Source: Telopea speciosissima
Lineage: Eukaryota > Streptophyta > Magnoliopsida > Proteales > Proteaceae
DNA: 64,000 bases
Direction of reading: 5' to 3'
NCBI RefSeq assembly: GCF_018873765.1
Contig: NC_057924.1
Location: 8,184,001 to 8,248,000 of the forward strand
The translations under genes and the position numbers were made by a program. How positions within the stretch are numbered: position 1 is the stretch's first letter; each line of letters starts with the position of its first letter. Under the pieces are notes generated by a model, which saw nothing but the letters and a program-made list of their open reading frames with translations, did not search any database and had not been told where the DNA came from. Shown in pieces: positions 57,955 to 64,000 of this stretch.

Positions 57955-58055
57955 GCGTCAACAACTCAGTTTGTACCCTCTGTTGGTCTTACTTGGCCAT
58001 ATGAGAGGAGAAATTTTATCTCATCCCTAATTTTTTTTTTCAGAGTACCAATAAA

Positions 58056-58918
58056 ATATCTTACCCTAAACATCTAGGATCCTTCAGCTACAATTCCTGA
58101 ACCTTTGGATTCAATTTCACCCTACCAAGCTTGGCTGCATAAGTCAACCCACAGAAAGGAAGGCAGAGATGGAATGAGTTTCATTGGTTTGTAGCTTTTA
58201 TCAGCCTGGAGATTATCACAGCTATCAACAAGTCCATGAAAGCACTTCTCTGCACCATCACCTTTTTCAAAGTCAGTTCTTATCAGAGGTGTCGGATACC
58301 AAATGCCATGCCCTACAGAAAAGAAAATGATAGTCCTAGCAAAACGGCACACTCTGATAAGTCGCACAATACACCAGCAGAAACAAGCAAATGGAAATTA
58401 CTTCAAAAGTGGGTTACTGTAATTTTATTTATAGTTTGACATTCACTTTCCGAGCATATATTTCCCTTTCTTTGTTTCAAACTAAATTTGATATCACATC
58501 GACTCACTTAACAAGAAATTATGATATGATGCCCCAATCGATTATATTTGCCATTCATTTGGCATTTTGCAATCACAACCATCTCTAAGCAAACATCTTC
58601 CACTTGTTTTGGCAATCCAAAGCTCCTCATGGTTGAGGAGATTGTTTCACAGGTAGAAAGGAAGAATTAAGCACCCAATGAATGTTTCAACACAGGCATG
58701 GGATGTAGGTACAAACAACTAGAAAACCGAAATCTAAATTACATGATCTGCTGCTTATTGAACACTAACAAGATATCAGCATCAATCAAGAGGGAAGTTC
58801 CCAAGCTCCCAGGGAAATCTGAACCAACTTAATATGGTTTTTCTGACAAGAGAAATCTGACATAGTCAACATCAATGACTTGATCTAAACAAAGACCAAT
58901 CATTGAAATCTGTTCGAC
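58056..58918. other. Gap between convergent phytocyanin and bHLH genes
   Basis: Contains the 3' flank of both genes. No further gene or element recognised. Confidence 0.4.
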
Positions 58919-61363
58919 TTATGCAACTGGTGGTCGCAGAACGTGATCTTGCGAGGTGTCGACAGAAGCAGGTGGCATGAATTGCCACATTGCAACTCCC
59001 GAGTAACCAACAAATGGCATCAGCTTGTTGCCAGCAGCTTGGCCTTGGGCAGCAAATGCAGCCGGGATGGTAGAAGGGTGAGGCAGAAACCCTGGTTGAG
59101 CACTCGTGGCCTTAATTTGTTGCTCCAGCTTCTCCTTCTCTGCCTTTAGCCGCTGTTTCTCATCCCGAAGCTCATTCTTCTCAGCCTGCAAAATTAAGAG
59201 GGTAATTCAGTAGAACTCACAATAACACAACCTACTCTTACCCGTTTCCCAAAACAAACATCAGTAGTATTATTTAGGTCATCAAGAATAGCATTAAAAT
59301 CAGGATGCAGAAGAAACCAAAATGAACTGTAAAGTCAAAAAAGCAACAATACCAAACAACCATAGAGAATTTCAAGTTGTAGGCTTACCTTCAACTCTTT
59401 CATTTTCACCTGTAGGCTTTCATTTGACTCCTTCAGTTTCTGGGCTTCACTGCACAACTGAGTCACCATGCGAACAGCATCACTCAATATAGCCGCCTTA
59501 TCCATTTTGGGTGGCCTTCCAGGTTCAAGTATGGAACCCAACTCCACGAACCTTACAAATCGTTCCAAAGTCGATATGAGTGAAAGAGAGAGAGATCAGG
59601 TAAGAGAAGTTGCGATGGGACTGCTGGCCTAAACTGAAGGAATGGGATTGACCAGAAAATCAGATGGGTTGCAGTGCTCATCCCCCTTTTTCCTAGATTG
59701 GGAGAGAGGGTGCATGGCAACAAAAGGAAAAGGCTGGGGAACACCCATCCCATCATCGAGTTTGGTCTAAGGGCTGTTGGTCAGGTTAGGCCCGTATACC
59801 CATTACACATGGATCCTGGTCTAGTAGGGCCCGCGTCTTATCATGATATTATGTAGTATAAGACCACACCAACCAAAATATCAGCTACTAAATGAGGAGT
59901 CTTATCTTGTACTCTCGGCATCTAGGATTTAAAAACATTAAAAACCAAAATTGAAAGAAAAAGAAAAAATGTTATGACAAAAATGCTAAAACTCAAAACG
60001 TAGATTAGTTAAAATCGAAACATCATAATATTTATTTATTCCTGAAGTTATCAGAAAAAATGGACCCAATAGTGAATCAGACATCAGAGTTGGAAACAGA
60101 GATACCAATTGAGCTTGACCCCACTAGATTAGTCTGATAAATGGATATCCATTGCCCCTGGCTAAAAGTTGGGTTACTCCTTCAGCCAAGGCAAGTTGGG
60201 AATTTCCAGCCAATTCAGCCAATGTTGGGATTACCAAACCTCAACTCATACAAATAGAAATAAAAAATAATAATAATAAAAAGGATGACAGATGGGTTGA
60301 ATGAAGCATTGGCACGAGAGAGAGAGAGAGAGAGGTTAGGGGACATGCCTTTCATTCAGCCTATCTCTCCGCATTTTCTCCCTACATGCTTTGGACCCAG
60401 AAGCACAGCATGATTCTGACCTCACCCTGCAACAGAAATCACTTTTATATTAGAGAATATAACAAAGAAGGGGTACTTTAGGGTTTGTGTCATAGTTGTC
60501 ATGGCGCCGCCATGGCGTCCTGGCGCTGGGAGAGGTGGCATATCGAGCTACGCCATGGTGGATGTAAATATATCGTTCGATATGGCTTCCATGGCGACGC
60601 CATGGACGCCATACCACGATATGTTGGCATATCGGTCGATATTTGTACATATAAAAGTTAGATTTAAATTTTTTTTTTTTAAACCATTTAATAGCTTAGA
60701 TGCTTTGCTCCAAATCACACACACTGAAGAAAGACTATTGCTATCAAGCTTCAGTAAACAGGTTAACCTATCATTTGATTTTTACTATTGCTTTCAATTA
60801 TTTGACAGGTTAATCTATATTTTCAATTTTTCATACTTTCATATACACTAATGGATATTAGTTACACATTCATGAATTAAACCATAGTGGCATAGTATAT
60901 TAGTAGTAGTGTAGTACACTTTCATGTTGATTTTTGATGTTATAGGACATATATTATAGCATACTAAATGACATTAAAAATACAGAAAATAAAAAATTAA
61001 ACATGGTCGACATGCCCGCCATGGCGTTGCCATGGCGGGCAACATGTCGATATATTGACGTGACACCCTTCCACCGACTTGGATCGCCGTGACGCCGTGA
61101 CAACTATGGTTTGTGTACAGAGAGAAGGAAAAGACATATTAGTAAACTGTAAAGTGCCACAGTTGCAAAACTCATCAGTGGGGGGAAAATATAAAATAAG
61201 GCCTTGCCATAAACCAGTCATGACGATAAGATATCACTGCAATTGGCTATTGCAATGTGACTTGCATCTTTTACTTGAAAAGCCATGAACAAGAATGTAC
61301 CTTTTCCGGGAGCCCGTTTCCTCTAAGGTATCTGAATCCCCCAAGGAGCCATCAATTTCTGCA
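58919..61363 (-). CDS. ILR3-like group IVc bHLH transcription factor, 5' part missing
   Basis: In Arabidopsis this subgroup (ILR3/bHLH105, bHLH34, 104, 115) binds DNA as dimers in the nucleus and controls the iron-deficiency response. Exons on the minus strand: 61,363-61,301 (AEIDGSLGDSDTLEETGSRK), 60,426-60,349 (RVRSESCCASGSKACREK, then MRRDRLNE), 59,551-59,389 (FVELGSILEPGRPPKMDK and on to KMKELK) and 59,185-58,919 (AEKNELRDEKQRLKAEKEKL, then to QDHVLRPPVA and stop). All joins are in phase. The basic region (KACREKMRRDR), both helices and a leucine-zipper-like coiled coil are present. The intron 60,348-59,552 has a GC donor (gaaag|gcatg). The intron 61,300-60,427 holds a hAT-type insertion. 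The first exon, which should encode an acidic N-terminus with WP words, was not found and may lie past 64,000. Confidence 0.92.
60491..61108. mobile_element. hAT-type MITE inside a bHLH intron, 618 bp
   Basis: Ends catagttgtcatggcg and cgccgtgacaactatg are inverted; the perfect 8 bp duplication gtttgtgt lies at 60,483-60,490 and 61,109-61,116. CA...TG ends and 8 bp fit hAT. The interior repeats catggcg-type words. It makes up most of the 874 bp intron. Confidence 0.9.
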
Positions 61364-64000
61364 CTGAAGAGATAGATAGCCATCAAAATATTATTAAACA
61401 ATGACTATATTCATAAAAAAAAACACAAAAGATAGTAATTAATGTGTCATCCACAGACAAAATACAAAGGTCGGTCGATAAAATAATTTCCATGTACATA
61501 GATATAAATAAATAAATATAAGGAATATGAATTACATTAATGGGACAAACCTCACACTTTAAGAAACTTAAACCAGGGCGCTATGAACAAACATGGTTCT
61601 GTCAGAATATAAAATTACTGACAAAGATATTTATCAAAGGCCCACAGAGATAGCCTTCTCTCTGTATAGGGAAGGGCAGAAACCCCTTTTTTTTTTTTTT
61701 TATCAATTTTCAGCCAGCCTGTTTCTTTCGAAACTCATTTTTTACTTGCTAGTTTACTTCAGGTTTTGTAACTAGCCGTCTATCAGCATTCTCTCATGAA
61801 ATCTATTAATAGCAGTCTCAGTTCATCCATACTCAGATCAAGGTTCCTTGCTCTTTTTTCACCCTTTTACCAAACCAGTACCATTGTTGATGCAGTTAAG
61901 ATTGTCCAATTGGGTCAATTGAGCCTCAGAAGACTTACTTTGGCCCACGGTGGATTCTATAGACCTTGGGCTTCTTATTTTTGGGTTTATTGATGTAATG
62001 GGCCTAATTTAGCCATAAAGTGGGATAATGTTAGTACACGGGATTAGTAGTTAAATTGAGTGTTTGAGTTAGATTATGATACTTAATAGCTAGATAGAAA
62101 TCTGTTCTGAGTTTATTTATTTTATTGAGTAGACGGATTAGGAGTCCTTTTATGAGTTAAATTAAGGATTTTAGAAGGTCTATATATATATAAGGTCTAT
62201 ATATATATATATATATATAACCCTATCAGTTAAAGATGCTTTGAGTAAAGAATATGAGTTTTTTCTAAGAATTTTGGTGCTGTTGAGCAGTGCATATGGG
62301 ATTGTTATCTCAAAGCTGATTTCTTCTTTTTCTTCTATTCTCTTCTTCCTCCCACGAAGATCGATCTCATCGCTCTTCCCTCCCCTTCCATCAATCTGAT
62401 TTCTTCCCTTAACAACACAGTTGCTTCCTTTATCTCAGATCTGATCACAGATTTGATCACCGGGCCTGCTTGCATCTGAGATCCTTAATCTGGATTTTCA
62501 GATGGCATTAATTGTCCCCTTCTATATCTCTGCTAAACTTTCTGGATTGAGTTAGTCTTATAGAATAAAGAGATTCCATTTCCGGAGTCCTTTGTTAATC
62601 TGTTAAATTTAGGAAAAAGTTACAATTCACTTTTCTAGTCCATGTTTACTGTTTAGTTCTTCTTCCCGTTTCTGAAATTTCGTAAGTATTTATTTTTAAA
62701 TGCGCAGCTAGAGTACTGACAGCAAATTCCAGAATAATCCAGTCTTCTGAAACTGCATTAAAATTCTGGATGTTGTCAAATGTCTCAATTATCTACAAGA
62801 GTTCAGTTCTGGTTATCCTCAATTTGGGTTCTACAACTTGTTTGCTTCTAGAATTCCCCCTAGAACACCCTGAACCATGTCAGAGACACATGAAAAGTAT
62901 TCGACTATGTCAGTTGTCACTGCAACTGAAAATACAGTTATCACTGGTGGAATACAGTGAGCCTGTCTTCTTTGTTCTAGGGTAGCAGAAATTGTTGCAT
63001 GGACCCCTATGAAGAGATAACCAGAGATCATATGATGCAGTTGGGTTTTCTGCTGAAATCAAAGGGAGGGATGGGTCGACGGGTTGCTGCAGTAACGTGC
63101 AGCGCTGGGACGGGATGGGGATGAGGTTCTGAGAAGGGAGATTTTTGTTTTTGTTTGGTTACAGGCAGAGCTGTAACGGGAAAGAGAGAATAGAGGAAAA
63201 GAAGAATGGGATTAGAGGGAATGACACGGAGGGAGATGGGAATCTTCGGCTCTGATACCAATTTGGTGGAGGGCCGTTTAGGAGAAGAGGGGAACTGGGG
63301 AGAAATCAGAGTTGCAGGGGGGGGAAAAAGAGAAGAGAGGAGACAGACACACAGCCACTTCCTTGCACAAGCTAACAACTTCAACTTTCAACATTCAATT
63401 CTAAATTCTTCTACCGTATTACATCAATTTAAAGGAAACAACCTTGCATAAGAATAAAAAATAGAAATTAACTAAATGGAAACAATCCAAAGAGGAAACT
63501 AACCATATCTAAGAAAAGAAACTACCAAAGAAAAACCTGCGTAATCTACCCAACCTTCTAAACCAAAGAGAATTAATTAAATGGAAATAAATCTCCTATG
63601 TAATCTACCCACCCTTGCCAGACCAGAAAACTGGTTTAAGACCGGTTCTTGGTTTAGGCCTCCAAAGTGGTTCACGTTTGTCTAGCCAGGCTAGAGCAAC
63701 TGCATCATTATATTTAACAATAAGAACCTTGGACCAGTCTTAATTCTCAACCTTTATGTGTGACAATCTAGCAAGATTTCTAAGCTTAGTTCCTTGTACC
63801 AATAGCTTGAAATGTCAAACCATAGCATGGTCAAATAGAGATGCATTACATGGTTCTTTTGTCTTAAACACCAATGAGATACATATTTTGCAGGACCAAG
63901 TCACATCTTTGGATGAACCTTAGTGGAACAGCATACCAAAACACATCACCACTAAAGTTTAAATTAAATTATAGGAGTTCTGGAAGACCATTGGGAATAC
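61364..64000. other. 5' region of the bHLH gene with retroelement-like remnants
   Basis: Expected to be intron or upstream DNA. About 61,880-62,480 has an LTR-like look (TATA-rich repeat at 62,171-62,220 and CT-rich leader). At 63,250-63,262 ggctctgatacca is the inverse of the initiator-tRNA primer site typical of plant LTR elements, so a minus-strand fossil may start there. Element limits, family and age cannot be fixed. No first bHLH exon was identified. Confidence 0.4.

Noticed and set aside
60501-60851. 116-codon open frame in the bHLH intron
   Set aside because: It lies inside the hAT-type MITE and has repeat-like composition (catggcg words).
63028-63384. 118-codon minus-strand open frame
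   Set aside because: Proline- and serine-rich product of a purine-rich tract next to a primer-site-like motif; no match to the expected first exon of the bHLH gene.

Overview
The window is nuclear DNA of a flowering plant, most likely a eudicot or other broad-leaved lineage; I cannot name the species. The evidence is plant-only gene families (secreted two-domain DUF26/Gnk2 proteins, a phytocyanin, an ILR3-type bHLH factor, a plant TauE/SafE membrane protein), spliced genes with plant-like short introns, AT-rich intergenic DNA, and a dense load of plant mobile elements: a LINE, a CACTA end, Harbinger, hAT and Mutator-type non-autonomous elements, and solo or partial LTRs.

Region 1, about 1-33,690, is a tandem array of five diverged segmental repeats, called A to E here. 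Each carries one intact, single-exon gene of 246-247 codons for a secreted cysteine-rich repeat protein (two DUF26/Gnk2 domains, no kinase, no membrane anchor). The genes lie at 6215, 12322, 17991, 25907 and 31573, all on the plus strand, each with a TATA-like box about 90-105 bp upstream. The repeats differ by insertions, and in most cases an empty site in a sister repeat shows exactly what was inserted: a LINE in A, a Mutator-like element in A and D, a hAT-type element in A, C, D and E but not B, and several small foldback elements private to one or two repeats. The genes are mosaics of one another, so gene conversion or unequal exchange has been active.

Region 2, about 33,690-49,960, has no host gene I can recognise. 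It holds a partial LTR element, hAT-type and Mutator-type foldback elements, a LINE RNase H remnant interrupted by a CACTA terminus, a 1.3 kb Harbinger-like element with a TTA target duplication, and two simple tandem duplications.

Region 3, about 49,960-64,000, is the ordinary gene space: a TauE/SafE family membrane protein gene (plus strand, introns), a GPI-anchored phytocyanin of uclacyanin type (plus strand, one intron), and the 3' part of an ILR3-like group IVc bHLH gene (minus strand). The bHLH gene has a GC-AG intron and a 618 bp hAT-type insertion in another intron; its first coding exon was not found and may lie past the right end. Between these genes are a 901 bp hAT-type element carrying two smaller foldback elements, a 1.35 kb solo LTR with a perfect 5 bp target duplication, and a 95 bp tRNA-derived retroposon.

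I found no clearly new biochemical system. The most informative content is the DUF26 array, where nested insertions with empty sites give a readable history of how a small antifungal-like gene family expanded and was re-mixed.
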